DNA of 64,000 nt from Candidatus Brocadia sp. WS118 (GTDB taxonomy: Bacteria; Planctomycetota; Brocadiia; Brocadiales; Brocadiaceae). Positions within the stretch are counted from its first letter, which is position 1, and every line of letters begins with the position of its first letter. Positions 43,173 to 52,075 of the stretch are shown piece after piece. Below the pieces are notes generated by a model that made no database searches, was not told the origin of the DNA, and saw only the letters and a program-made list of their open reading frames with translations. The stretch covers positions 83,099 through 147,098 of the forward strand of contig PHFX01000148.1 in the NCBI GenBank assembly GCA_007618135.1, given 5' to 3'. The translations under genes and the position numbers were made by a program.

Positions 43173-43628
43173 TTGCAGTTTTTTTGCTCTAAATATGTGA
43201 TTTCATTTATAAATTTGTTTAAACATAAAATTGAGGAACCTCCTCATACGAGGACCAAAGGCACAAAAGGTGAACAGCTCGCCGCAAATTATTTGAAGAA
43301 AAAAGGCTATACTATACTTCAGCGAAATTACCGGCGAAGGAATGGTGAAATTGATATTGTCTGTTACGATCACGGAACCATCGCATTTGTTGAAGTCAAG
43401 ACACGCTATTCAGACACGTATGGCCCTCCGGAACTCTCCGTAACAGAAGCAAAAAAGAGGCAAATTATCAAAGTTGCCTCGCAGTATGTTGCCGACAAGA
43501 AGATCGAAGGAACAAGCCTGCGCTTTGATGTAGTTTCTATTTTTTACTCTCCGGACAAAAAATATCCAACGATTAACCTTTTGAGAAACGCCTTTACCAA
43601 AAATGATGTGGTTGTTTCCCGGATATGA
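43173..43628 (+). CDS. yraN: YraN/UPF0102 family nuclease-fold protein
   Basis: 151 residues. The core begins near residue 28 with KGTKGEQLAANYLKKKGY, then RNYRRRNGEIDIVCYD and AFVEVKTRYSDTYGPPELSV, which carry the E-D-ExK residues of a Holliday-junction-resolvase-like fold. Function in cells is unclear. The first 25 residues are hydrophobic and not conserved, so the true start may be further in. The gene follows rplS and precedes the tatD fusion by 10 nt. Confidence 0.9.
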   Translation: MQFFCSKYVISFINLFKHKIEEPPHTRTKGTKGEQLAANYLKKKGYTILQRNYRRRNGEIDIVCYDHGTIAFVEVKTRYSDTYGPPELSVTEAKKRQIIKVASQYVADKKIEGTSLRFDVVSIFYSPDKKYPTINLLRNAFTKNDVVVSRI

Positions 43629-43638
43629 AGTCTAAGTC

Positions 43639-45009
43639 ATGATTATTGATACCCACGCCCATCTTGATTTTCCTGATTATAAATCAGACCTGGAATCTGT
43701 TTTATCCCGTGCAAAGGAAGCCGATGTAGACGGCATTATCAATGTAGGCACCAGCCTTGCTTCGAGCAAGAAAAGCGTTGCTTTAGCGAATCGGTTTCAC
43801 AATATATACGCCAGTATTGGCATCCATCCTCATGACGCATCAAAGGTCTCTGAGCAAGACTGGCAAACCTTAGAGTCTTTGATACATGAGAAGAAAGTAA
43901 TAGCGGTAGGGGAAACGGGACTCGACTACTACCGCAATCGCAGCCCTCACGAGGATCAACAGCGCATCTTTCATAAACATCTGACCTTGGCAAAAACCAA
44001 CAACCTGCCGGTAATTATCCATTGCCGGGATGCGAGTGATGATTGCTTAAAAATATTGGATGAGCACAAAAATGGCATGCTTAAGGGAGTTGTGCATTGC
44101 TTTAGCGGAACGGCGGAGGTAGCGAAGAAATGTATAGAATTGGGTTTATATGTGTCATTTGCCGGCCCGATTACTTTTTCCAATGCAAGCAATTTAAGAG
44201 AAGTTGCCAAGTCTGTCCCTGTAGAGAGACTCCTCCTGGAAACCGACTGCCCATTCCTGTCACCACAGCCCAAAAGGGGAGAACGCAACGAGCCTGCTTA
44301 CCTATCTTACATTATCCCAGTGCTGGCCGATCTTTACGGGCTTTCAGTGCAAGATATCAAGCGAATCACCACCTTTAACGCTTATAAACTCTTTGGAATC
44401 GGTGAGCCTGAACACGATGGAAAGATTGCTTATGCCATTCGAAATTCGTTATACATAAATCTCACCAATCGCTGCTCAAATGTGTGCGCCTTTTGCATGC
44501 GGGAGACCTACCCTATCGTTAAAGGGCATCATCTGGGTCTAAAAAAAGAACCAACGACAGAAGAAGTAATAGACGCCATTGGAGATCCTGATGATTATGA
44601 CGAAGTTGTCTTTTGTGGTTATGGAGAACCTACGGAACGGTTGAATGAGTTGCTAGCCGTTGCGCGTTTTTTGAAATCGAGGGGGAAGCGCATCAGGTTG
44701 GATACCAATGGTCATGGTGATCTGATCAATGGAAGGCCCATTATCCATGAACTACAGGGGTTGGTTGATACCATTTGCATCAGTTTGAATGCAGAAACGG
44801 CCGAAAAGTACGAAGAGATTTGTAAACCCGTTTTTGGCAAAAGGACATATCCTGCCCTTATTCAATTCATTCAGGATGCAAAGCGGGTAATACCCAACGT
44901 GCAGGTTTCAATTGTCGATATACCAGGGGTAGATGTAGAAAAATGCGAAAAAATCGCCCGCGAATTAGATGTTGATTTCAGGATAAGAAAATATAATGTA
45001 CTTGGTTAA
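43639..45009 (+). CDS. TatD-family metal-dependent hydrolase fused to a radical SAM domain
   Basis: 456 residues. Residues 1-255 are TatD DNase-like (IDTHAHLDFPDY with the metal His pair, IGIHPHDA, GETGLDYY, HCRDA, HCFSG, LLETDCPFLSP). Residues about 265-456 are a compact radical SAM domain with CSNVCAFC (C-x3-C-x2-C), a CGYGEPTER glycine-rich motif and LDTNGHGDLI. The organisation corresponds to the 'TatD-linked radical SAM' proteins, which occur as fusions or neighbours in several anaerobes; the substrate is unknown. There is no frame break at the junction, so the fusion is real in this sequence. YraN lies 10 nt upstream. Confidence 0.92.
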   Translation: MIIDTHAHLDFPDYKSDLESVLSRAKEADVDGIINVGTSLASSKKSVALANRFHNIYASIGIHPHDASKVSEQDWQTLESLIHEKKVIAVGETGLDYYRNRSPHEDQQRIFHKHLTLAKTNNLPVIIHCRDASDDCLKILDEHKNGMLKGVVHCFSGTAEVAKKCIELGLYVSFAGPITFSNASNLREVAKSVPVERLLLETDCPFLSPQPKRGERNEPAYLSYIIPVLADLYGLSVQDIKRITTFNAYKLFGIGEPEHDGKIAYAIRNSLYINLTNRCSNVCAFCMRETYPIVKGHHLGLKKEPTTEEVIDAIGDPDDYDEVVFCGYGEPTERLNELLAVARFLKSRGKRIRLDTNGHGDLINGRPIIHELQGLVDTICISLNAETAEKYEEICKPVFGKRTYPALIQFIQDAKRVIPNVQVSIVDIPGVDVEKCEKIARELDVDFRIRKYNVLG

Positions 45010-45026
45010 TTTAAACAGACTCTTTT

Positions 45027-45162
45027 ACCGCAGACTACGCAAAGGGCGCAGAGAAGACATTAAAATCAATATTTGAAATACCTTTTCAATTTATGTATAC
45101 TGCCACAAATAAGTATTATATTTCTTATTAAAAATCTCTGCGCTTTCTGCGTTTTCTGTGGT
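45027..45162. repeat. inverted repeat with ACCGCAGA...TCTGTGGT arms
   Basis: Arms 45027-45055 (ACCGCAGACTACGCAAAGGGC...) and 45134-45162 (...GCGCTTTCTGCGTTTTCTGTGGT) pair with several mismatches, enclosing about 78 nt. It is the widely dispersed ACCACAGAG...-type intergenic element. It lies over the apparent long N-terminal frame of the next gene. Confidence 0.7.
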
Positions 45163-45189
45163 GAATCTGAGTTTTATGGACTATTAAGA

Positions 45190-45669
45190 ATGTTACGAAA
45201 AGCAACGATAGCTGATGTAGAAAAGATTTACAAACTCATCAACGATTTTGCAGCAAAAAATGTAATGTTGCCTCGTTCGTTGAGCGAACTCTATGAAAAT
45301 ATCCGGGACTTCTTTGTGTTTATAGCGGATGGTAACCTGATCGGTTGTGCAGCCCTGCATATTTTCTGGAAGGACCTTGCGGAGATAAAGTCAGTTGCTG
45401 TGCTGGAATCCCAGCAGCGCAAAGGTGTTGGTAAAAAACTTGCGATGGCTTGTATACGGGAGGCAAAGAAGCTGCAAATTGCAAAGATGTTTGTGCTTAC
45501 CTATGTGCCGGAATTCTTTGAGAAATGCGGATTCCATAAAGTAGAAAAGGAATCACTTCCTCATAAGATCTGGTCGGAATGCGTCAAATGCCACAAATTC
45601 CCTGACTGTGGCGAAATCCCGCTGATTTATGAATTGAATAAAAGCAATGGGCCGGGTGCTGCTGCTTAA
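45190..45669 (+). CDS. GNAT N-acetyltransferase (short ArgA-like)
   Basis: 159 residues from ATG 45190, the start of the conserved fold; the longer frame from 45073 runs through an inverted repeat and is rejected. RKATIADVEKIYKLI, AALHIFWKDLAEIKSVAVLE and the acetyl-CoA loop QQRKGVGKKLA are canonical. The C-terminal WSECVKCHKFPDCGEIPLIYEL resembles the short N-acetylglutamate synthases (ArgA-type) of anaerobes, with a cysteine cluster CVKCHKFPDC. Arginine synthesis is likely but not certain. No ribosome site seen. Confidence 0.75.
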   Translation: MLRKATIADVEKIYKLINDFAAKNVMLPRSLSELYENIRDFFVFIADGNLIGCAALHIFWKDLAEIKSVAVLESQQRKGVGKKLAMACIREAKKLQIAKMFVLTYVPEFFEKCGFHKVEKESLPHKIWSECVKCHKFPDCGEIPLIYELNKSNGPGAAA

Positions 45670-45676
45670 TTTTTTC

Positions 45677-45704
45677 TTGACACAGATACGATTTCTAGTA
45701 TATT
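45677..45704 (+). promoter_or_regulatory. promoter upstream of the c-di-GMP riboswitch
   Basis: TTGACA (45677-45682) and TATATT (45699-45704) with a 16-nt spacer. Transcription would begin about 30 nt before the riboswitch aptamer. Confidence 0.6.
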
Positions 45705-45740
45705 TATTACCTCACACAGTCACCGTATCAATTAAAATAG

Positions 45741-45830
45741 CATCGCGATAAAGGCAAACTCTGGGTAATCAGGGGACGCAAAGAAAAGGGTCTTTTAAAC
45801 ATACAAGGATATGTAGTTTAAGATGATACC
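45741..45830 (+). ncRNA. class I cyclic di-GMP riboswitch (GEMM-I)
   Basis: The aptamer core reads AAGGCAAAC, a P2 stem closed by GGTAA (CTCTG/CAGGG), then GGACGCAAAG, the invariant GEMM-I element, and a second stem AAACATA-CAAGGA-TATGTAGTTT whose loop and strand pair in the expected way. The TAGCATC/GATGATA ends form P1. An intrinsic terminator begins 20 nt downstream. The 333-nt gap 45670-46002 is therefore a promoter-riboswitch-terminator leader for the protease pseudogene. Confidence 0.88.
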
Positions 45831-45850
45831 TGTCCTTTCGTGTAAAAGAT

Positions 45851-45905
45851 AGCCTTACTGCCGAGGATGTTTTAAGAAAACATTTTTGCAGTAAGGCTTT
45901 TTTTA
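45851..45905 (+). terminator. intrinsic terminator downstream of the riboswitch
   Basis: AGCCTTACTGC (45851-45861) pairs with GCAGTAAGGCT (45888-45898), with an inner TGTTTT/AAAACA stem, followed by a run of seven T. Position directly after the aptamer suggests transcription control by c-di-GMP. Confidence 0.85.
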
Positions 45906-46002
45906 TTTTATGACCTAAAAACAATTGTGACCTGAAAATAAGGTATTCTACGTCTATGGGGCGTGATACGGTAAAAAGGAAATTATCTAAGGAGGCTTAC
46001 AT

Positions 46003-47542
46003 ACGCCTACAGTATACTTTGGCACCAAAGATGAGCCGGGTTTTGACCTGGAACAGAGCAACGATCTGATTGCTGTCAGAACACGCAGCGGACGGTCGAT
46101 TACGAGAACTGCCGGAGTAGTTCCCACGCCGGTTTCAGCTGAGCTGGAGGACAGTACGCTTGTTGCCTCTTACCCTGAAGCCGGAGTCGAAGTATACCGG
46201 GTGCCAATCGGTCGTACGTCGCGGTCTATAGTCAACCGTAAGGCTACGTTACGGATGTCTTCAGACGTGCGTTTTGCCGGTGGTGTGCTGGTTGATCCGG
46301 TTACCAATGAGCCGGTGCTATACACCGAGAACCTGTTCATTAAGTTTACCGACACGACGGATCCGGATGACTGTGTCGCAGCGCTTCGTGACGCTGGCCT
46401 GACGATAAAGAACGAGGTGTCCTACGCAACAAACGCATACTTCGTCTCTGCACCCGAAGGCACAGGGCAGAAGGTGTTTGACATCGCTGCCAACCTGCTG
46501 AAGAGGGACGATGTTGAGTATTGTTACCCTGAGCTAATCCGCCAGAGAGCCCGAAAGGGAGTCTTCACGCAACAGTGGCATTTGAAGAAAACTACCATCT
46601 CCGGGGTTGTCGTTGACGCACATGCTAACGTCGAAGCAGCCCACGAAATTACCCGCGGTGCAGGTGTAACCATTGCCATTATTGACGATGGGGTGGATAT
46701 CGACCATACGGAGTTTAACGGCACCGGCAAAGTCGTCTCCCCACGTGACGCTACGTTGCAGACAAATGATCCGCGCCCGAAGGATCCGGACGGCACTGGC
46801 CCGGATAACGGCGAAAACCACGGCACTGCATGTGCCGGAGTGGCGTGCGCAAACGGTACGATGGGAGCATCCGGAGTCGCCCCGGAGCGCGATTGCTACC
46901 AATCCGTTTGTCATCAGGTTTGGTGGCACATCCAGTGCATGCCCGGGTGCAGCTGGGGTCGCCGCCTTAGTATTGTCGGTCAACCCAAATTTAAACTGGC
47001 ATGAAGTGAAGAACCTTCTCAAGGGCGCGTGCGACAAAATTGATCCTCAAGGCGGTAACTATGATAGCTCCGGACACAGCCCCAAATATGGTTATGGGCG
47101 GTTGAATGCACGTACTGCCGTCGAACTCGCTAAACCACAACCTCAGAGCGGGATCACGATCAGCCGAAAGTTCGACGCCCCGATTCCTGACCTGCAAACA
47201 GTATCTTTCACGCTCGATGTGGCTGATAATACGCCGGTAGAGAAACTGACTGTTGGCGTGAAACTTAAACATACCTATGTCGGTGACTTGAAAATTACGT
47301 TACAACCACCAGCCAATACCGGAGTAAATCCAGTTGTACTCCACAACCGGGCCGGGGGTTCAACCAAGAACCTGAAGAAGACTTATGATGAGGTCAATAC
47401 GCCGATGCTTGCTACATTTGCTGGCAAGAGTTGTCGAGGAACCTGGACATTAAAGATTCAGGATGCGGCAGCACAAGACTTCGGTCTGTTGTTGTCGTTT
47501 TCGCTTGGCCTGACGTTCGTCCATCCAGACCGTCTTCCCTGA
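46003..47542 (+). pseudogene. subtilisin-like serine protease (S8) with C-terminal P domain, broken
   Basis: AAGGAGG precedes a frame that begins with ACG (46003), where relatives would have ATG, and reads TPTVYFGTKDEPGFDLEQSN. The first frame covers a prodomain, the catalytic Asp (IAIIDDGVDIDH) and His (NHGTACAGVACANG) and then loses frame near 46890. The second frame resumes with the catalytic Ser region (FGGTSSACPGAAGVAAL) and a proprotein-convertase P domain (VKLKHTYVGDLKITLQPPA), ending at 47542. The roughly 150-200 residues normally between His and Ser, with the oxyanion Asn, are gone. So: start codon changed, internal deletion with frame change. The upstream riboswitch is intact. Confidence 0.85.
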
Positions 47543-47596
47543 ACTCCATAACCGATAAATTCGAAGAGGAAATCGAAGAAATAGGAGGTTCGAGAT

Positions 47597-47680
47597 ATGG
47601 AGCCAGCGCATTCTACGGCTGAGTTCACAGCCTCTTTTGACCATCACAGAGGCAACAAGGGGTCAGGAATATTGATTTAA
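47597..47680 (+). pseudogene. short ORF after the protease, possibly a truncated gene
   Basis: A good AGGAGG site lies 8 nt before ATG 47597, opening 27 codons (MEPAHSTAEFTASFDHHRG...) that stop 7 nt before the inverted-repeat element at 47688. It could be a small real gene or the beginning of a gene cut by the element. The rest of the 375-nt gap 47543-47917 is that element. Confidence 0.25.
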
Positions 47681-47687
47681 AAAGTTT

Positions 47688-47884
47688 GTATCAATTTAGT
47701 ATTTTGAAAATAATATCTTTCAACTGCTCGCTCCCAAAGCTTGTACTGAACATCGTGAAGTATCAATTTGGGAGTGTAATGGACGAGAAACTCAGTTTCT
47801 CTGCAATGGTGTTCCCAAGCAGGAGTTTGGTAACAAGCAGTACTGTTTATTTAAAGGCAATTTTTTAAACAGCTAAAATGTTAC
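47688..47884. repeat. GTATCAATTTAG-type inverted-repeat element, 197-nt copy
   Basis: Ends GTATCAATTTAGTATTTTGAAAA and TTTTTTAAACAGCTAAAATGTTAC. Reverse-complemented it aligns along its length with 18853-18981 but has about 65 nt more in the middle, including GAGAAACTCAGTTTCTC, itself a palindrome. Longest copy of this family in the window. Confidence 0.75.
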
Positions 47885-47917
47885 CTTTTATTTAATCCAC
47901 ACTGCTCAAATGATTGC

Positions 47918-48649
47918 TCATTTCGTAATCAAATGCTTAATAATCAATTCCTTCATCTCTGAAACGGCATTCTGAATCCCCGTAAACACTGCGCGTGAGA
48001 CAATGCTGTGTCCAATATGCAATTCTTCAATATCGAGGGATTGCACGATCAACCCAACGTTCTGATACGTCAATCCATGTCCAGCATTGACCCGTAATCC
48101 CGCCTTATGAGCCGACTTTATGCCTTCTTGCAGTTTCTCAATCATGTTGCCTTTAGAGATATCATCTTTTGCATTTGCATAATTTCCCGTGTGTAATTCA
48201 ATATACTGTGTACCCACATCCCTTGCTGCTTCAATCTGATCTCTCTCCGCATCAATGAAAAGGCTGACCAGGATACCAGCGTCCTGAAACTTTCTCACTG
48301 CATCCATAATCGTCTTTTTTTGCGACACAACGTCCAGACCTCCCTCTGTCGTAATCTCCTGCCGTTTTTCCGGCACCAGGGTTACCTGCTCTGGTTTTGT
48401 TTTCAAGGCGATATCAACAATCTCCGGCGCCGTTGACATCTCGAGATTTAACTTGGTACATACCGTTTCCCGCAGTAATCTCACATCCCGGTCCTGTATA
48501 TGTCTTCGATCTTCTCTCAGATGAACGGTAATAATATCAGCGCCGCCCAGGACAGCTAGAGATGCAGCCATTACCGGATCGGGCTCGAACGTCCTTCTCG
48601 CCTGGCGCAGAGTAGCAACATGGTCTATATTGACCCCCAACTTTGTCAT
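47918..48649 (-). CDS. pdxJ: pyridoxine 5'-phosphate synthase
   Basis: 243 residues. LGVNIDHVATLRQARRT, ADIITVHLREDRRHIQD, EQVTLVPEKRQEITTEGGLD and NAGHGLTYQN are canonical PdxJ blocks. It condenses 1-deoxyxylulose 5-phosphate with 3-amino-2-oxopropyl phosphate to make vitamin B6. Its start overlaps the end of the YbbR/CdaR gene by 4 nt, the last gene of the lptE-folP-cdaA-cdaR-pdxJ run. Confidence 0.96.
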   Translation of the reverse strand: MTKLGVNIDHVATLRQARRTFEPDPVMAASLAVLGGADIITVHLREDRRHIQDRDVRLLRETVCTKLNLEMSTAPEIVDIALKTKPEQVTLVPEKRQEITTEGGLDVVSQKKTIMDAVRKFQDAGILVSLFIDAERDQIEAARDVGTQYIELHTGNYANAKDDISKGNMIEKLQEGIKSAHKAGLRVNAGHGLTYQNVGLIVQSLDIEELHIGHSIVSRAVFTGIQNAVSEMKELIIKHLITK

Positions 48650-49647
48650 CGCGCCTCCACAGAACGCAGGGCTTCACGGATGTCTAAGTGAACTTCGGGT
48701 AGTCTATCTACGAGTTCAATATTTTTCGGTAAAATACTTTTTATGGGTTGTTTATACGGCCCTGGGGGTTTTAAAGAAGTAACATCAATATAGAGGGTAA
48801 TATCATCTGTATTCAATTTATCCAGCAAAAGTTTTGGACCTTTCACCTTTACCTCAGCAAATTCATCCTGCAGCTTAATCAGATAGGGATACTCCACTGG
48901 GCCTATGACCTTTATCTTTATTTTTCCGAACACTCGTGTATCCTGTTGCTCAACGATTTGCAACCATATCCGCACATCCTCATTGCATACCACCGGCACC
49001 GAAACCGTTTTGTCGCCGCGTTTAATCGTCACCTTTTGGTCAATTTCAATCCGCCAGGGAAAAGTGCGGTTTTGCTCACCGGAAATTCCTCCGATATCAA
49101 CAGGAACCGTATTAATAAAAGAGACTTCTTTCAAAGCGCTGAGTGACCCGGTAACCTCCACTTCAGCCGGAAATATGAATTCGTTTGCAACACTATAACC
49201 AACTGCAGGCTCCCCCTTTTTTTGCAAAGTGACCTTTAATTTTTTCTTTTGTAATTTACCAAGCACAACGTCGATTTTATCCGGATAGACAGAAACCAAT
49301 TTAACGTCGGGCGGCAAATCCAGATGCTCTCTTGTAATAAAAATGCTCTGTTTTAACTGATCATCCATGATATCGGGAGATTCTCTTATGACATATCGTG
49401 CCAGAACTTTTTGGTCTTTTATCATCCCGTCAACCGTATCAATAACATTCTGTGGACCTTGTAAATGTATGGTAATCTTCCCGGTGCTCTGTTCAACGAT
49501 GGTAATGCCTTCAGGTACGGAAACCGTCAGGCTCACGGTTGCGGTTAAATCTCCCGTATGCCGGTTAATAGCATATAACCAAAGGGCAACTGCCATAACC
49601 AATGCCATAAGTTTTGTAGGGATATTCTCAGTAAATATTTTCTTCAT
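48646..49647 (-). CDS. cdaR: YbbR-domain protein (CdaR-like)
   Basis: 333 residues. One N-terminal membrane anchor (LMALVMAVALWLYAI, about 12-26) is followed by repeated beta-rich YbbR domains outside the membrane. Such proteins bind and regulate the diadenylate cyclase CdaA, whose gene overlaps this start by 4 nt. The pairing makes the assignment strong. Confidence 0.88.
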   Translation of the reverse strand: MKKIFTENIPTKLMALVMAVALWLYAINRHTGDLTATVSLTVSVPEGITIVEQSTGKITIHLQGPQNVIDTVDGMIKDQKVLARYVIRESPDIMDDQLKQSIFITREHLDLPPDVKLVSVYPDKIDVVLGKLQKKKLKVTLQKKGEPAVGYSVANEFIFPAEVEVTGSLSALKEVSFINTVPVDIGGISGEQNRTFPWRIEIDQKVTIKRGDKTVSVPVVCNEDVRIWLQIVEQQDTRVFGKIKIKVIGPVEYPYLIKLQDEFAEVKVKGPKLLLDKLNTDDITLYIDVTSLKPPGPYKQPIKSILPKNIELVDRLPEVHLDIREALRSVEAR

Positions 49648-50468
49648 CTTCCACGGGTACTCTTCGCAACGCTAAATCTTTCGGTGGATAACTCATCGAG
49701 GATCTTTTTCAGTCCTTTCTCGTCAATGCCCTGATTTAACACCCCTTTAAAGCCAGTCGATATCGTCCCTGTTTCTTCGGATACAATAATAACAATAGCG
49801 TCGGTTTCCTCGGTAAGGCCAATGCCTGCCCTGTGACGGGTACCAAGGCTTCTTGACAATTCCGTCTTTTCCGTAAGGGGAAGCAAGCATCCGGCAGCGC
49901 TTATCTTTTGTTCCTGAATAATGACAGCGCCGTCATGGAGGGGAGAGCCGGGCCAAAAAATGGTATTGAGCAAATCTCGTGAAACGTCTGCATGTAATTT
50001 TGTCCCTGTTTCTACAAAGTTGCCCAGACCAATGTCTCGTTCTATGGCAATTAAAGCGCCAATTTTGTTTTTGGATAAATTTTCAACTGCCTGTATGATT
50101 TCATAGGTCATTTCCTGCTGCTCAGACTTTAAAAACATACTAAAAACCGGGTTTTGACCGAGCCGTAACAGGGCACGCCGGAATTCTGGTTGAAAGAGAA
50201 TAATAATCGGGATGATAAATACGGGGACAAATTCGGTTATTAGCCAATCGATGGTAAAGAGCTGCAATTTTCTCACAAAGAACAGTACGCCAATAGATAT
50301 TAAGACAATAATAAACGCTAGGCCGCGTAAAATGCTGGTTCCACTGGTCCCCTGCATGATTCTGAGTACAACATACACCACCATATAGATAAGGAAGATC
50401 TCACCCAGAGATCTTCCGATCATCCAGCCGTTGATATTTTCGAATACTCCAAATATGCTCTCAAACAT
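49644..50468 (-). CDS. cdaA: diadenylate cyclase CdaA
   Basis: 274 residues. Three membrane helices within residues 20-100 lead to the DisA_N-type cyclase domain, with LHDGAVIIQ (DGA motif) and TRHRAGIGLTEETDA (RHR motif), both needed to make c-di-AMP from two ATP. QPEFRRALLRLG is typical of the CdaA class. Its ATG overlaps the folP stop by one base (TAATG). c-di-AMP controls potassium and osmotic balance in other bacteria. Confidence 0.95.
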   Translation of the reverse strand: MFESIFGVFENINGWMIGRSLGEIFLIYMVVYVVLRIMQGTSGTSILRGLAFIIVLISIGVLFFVRKLQLFTIDWLITEFVPVFIIPIIILFQPEFRRALLRLGQNPVFSMFLKSEQQEMTYEIIQAVENLSKNKIGALIAIERDIGLGNFVETGTKLHADVSRDLLNTIFWPGSPLHDGAVIIQEQKISAAGCLLPLTEKTELSRSLGTRHRAGIGLTEETDAIVIIVSEETGTISTGFKGVLNQGIDEKGLKKILDELSTERFSVAKSTRGR

Positions 50469-51370
50469 TAACTGTTCCTGATTGCATCACACAGAGTTAC
50501 TACCTGGACAGCTTCACGCACATCGTGAACGCGCACCATATGGGCGCCGTTCATAACTGCAACGGCAAGAGTTGCAAGCGTTCCATACAAACGTTCCTGA
50601 ACGGGGAGATCTAAAACAGTGCCGATAAACTTTTTCCGGGACGTGCCAACCATCAAGGGAAAACCCAGACTCTTAAACTCCCTTAACCTTTTCAGGATTT
50701 CCAGATTCTGTTGCACAGTCTTTCCAAAACCAATGCCGGGATCTAAAACAATTCTGTCTCTGTCTATTCCCGCATCACTCGCAAGGGAAATTGATTTTTT
50801 GAAAGAAGATATTATTTCCACGAATGCGTTTTTCCGGATGGGGTATTTCTGCATTGTCCGCGGGGTGCCTTTTTTGTGCATAATGACAACGGGCACATGC
50901 GACTCTGCAGCGACCTTTGCCATCTTTTCATCCGCACATAATCCGCCGACATCATTTATGATTGATGCCCCAACATCAATTGCTCTTTCTGCAACCTTAG
51001 CCTTATAGGTATCAACAGAAATAGGCGTCCGAATCAGCTTTGATAAGAGTTTTATAATGGGAATTACTCTCTTTATTTCCTCTGTTTCCGATAGGGGAAA
51101 TGCGCCTGGCCTTGTGGATTCGCCTCCGACATCAATGATATCCGCACCATCTTTCACCATACCGAGTGCCTGTTCAACGGCATCTTCTCGGGTATCATAT
51201 CGTTTACCATCGTAAAACGAATCCGGCGTTACGTTCAGGATTCCCATGACACACGTTTTTGTGCCGAGATGCAATGTGCCATGCGGATATGGCACATCAT
51301 AACACCCCCTTTGAAAATTATCAGAGGCGCCTTCGATTGTTTGTCCATATGCGGGGAAAGGTGAATTCAT
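50468..51370 (-). CDS. folP: dihydropteroate synthase
   Basis: About 300 residues from ATG 51370, with AGGAGG 9 nt upstream; the frame is open to 51397. VMGILNVTPDSFYDG, ADIIDVGGESTRPGA, DVGASIINDVGG, VIMHKKGTP (usually MHM), LDPGIGFGKT and GTSRKKFIG are the DHPS loops. It joins pterin pyrophosphate and p-aminobenzoate in folate synthesis. Sits between lptE and cdaA. Confidence 0.94.
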   Translation of the reverse strand: MNSPFPAYGQTIEGASDNFQRGCYDVPYPHGTLHLGTKTCVMGILNVTPDSFYDGKRYDTREDAVEQALGMVKDGADIIDVGGESTRPGAFPLSETEEIKRVIPIIKLLSKLIRTPISVDTYKAKVAERAIDVGASIINDVGGLCADEKMAKVAAESHVPVVIMHKKGTPRTMQKYPIRKNAFVEIISSFKKSISLASDAGIDRDRIVLDPGIGFGKTVQQNLEILKRLREFKSLGFPLMVGTSRKKFIGTVLDLPVQERLYGTLATLAVAVMNGAHMVRVHDVREAVQVVTLCDAIRNS

Positions 51371-51390
51371 GATCAGAACCCTCCTCGTCA

Positions 51391-51897
51391 TTACCAATCC
51401 TCTTCCATTGCATCCACAATGCCCCGGGCAACATTTACAAATGCCTCCGTCCTGGAAGAAGTAAGCGTTTCATTCCTCAGGACGATAAATTCCGCACGAT
51501 TTCTGATGTTTCTCCGCTCAACAATGGCCCTTCCCGTTCTCCTGTCCACCCACCGTATATCTATTCCCACAGAAGCCCGGCTCTCGACTATATTGTCATT
51601 TGAGTTTTCAATTAAAACATTTTCCTCAAAACTGCTAATCTTTCCAAATAAAATCGAATCGGCCTCGTCTTTATCCACCACATGAAGTCGCGTCCTGAGT
51701 AAGATTTGATCCCGAACGGCCCTGGTCAGGTCAAACTCATACCCTCTGCGAAAGGTGTTGTTGTCAAAAATCGGGATGTAGACACTCCGGACATTGGAAC
51801 GAAGCAATGATTTCGATGAATAGCCACAACTCACAACGGAAGTAATAATAGGCAACAACACCGCGAGGCAGGCAAAATATCTGAAGATATTGCCCAT
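51391..51897 (-). CDS. lptE: LPS-assembly lipoprotein LptE-like
   Basis: About 168 residues from ATG 51897 (GAGGAAAG upstream); the frame is open to 52047. The signal peptide ends in a lipobox (SVVSC), so the mature protein is a lipoprotein. SVYIPIFDNNTFRRGYEFDLTRA-type text and the alternating strands follow the LptE (DUF1159-like) family of planctomycetes and relatives, the plug of the LptD barrel. It supports an outer membrane with LPS. It overlaps no gene; folP starts 21 nt later. Confidence 0.82.
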   Translation of the reverse strand: MGNIFRYFACLAVLLPIITSVVSCGYSSKSLLRSNVRSVYIPIFDNNTFRRGYEFDLTRAVRDQILLRTRLHVVDKDEADSILFGKISSFEENVLIENSNDNIVESRASVGIDIRWVDRRTGRAIVERRNIRNRAEFIVLRNETLTSSRTEAFVNVARGIVDAMEEDW

Positions 51898-52075
51898 CAA
51901 AAACACTTTCCTCTTCCCGGTTTTCTCGCATCGCAAAGGAGAAACGAAGGAGAGACTATCAGCTCGTCTTCTTTTCCTCGCGAAAGAAATCCAGAGAAAG
52001 GGCTTTAGGTTGCTGGCATGCCGCGCATAATATTGGTATTTTAACATATCGTCTCGTAATAGATACCTGAAATAC

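Noticed and set aside
45073..45189. Longer start of the GNAT gene
   Set aside because: The added residues are translation of an inverted repeat and are cysteine- and phenylalanine-rich without family match.
46673..47542. Protease C-terminal frame as an independent gene
   Set aside because: Its first 70 codons are the wrong frame over the protease's catalytic Asp/His region; only the part after about 46890 is coding.
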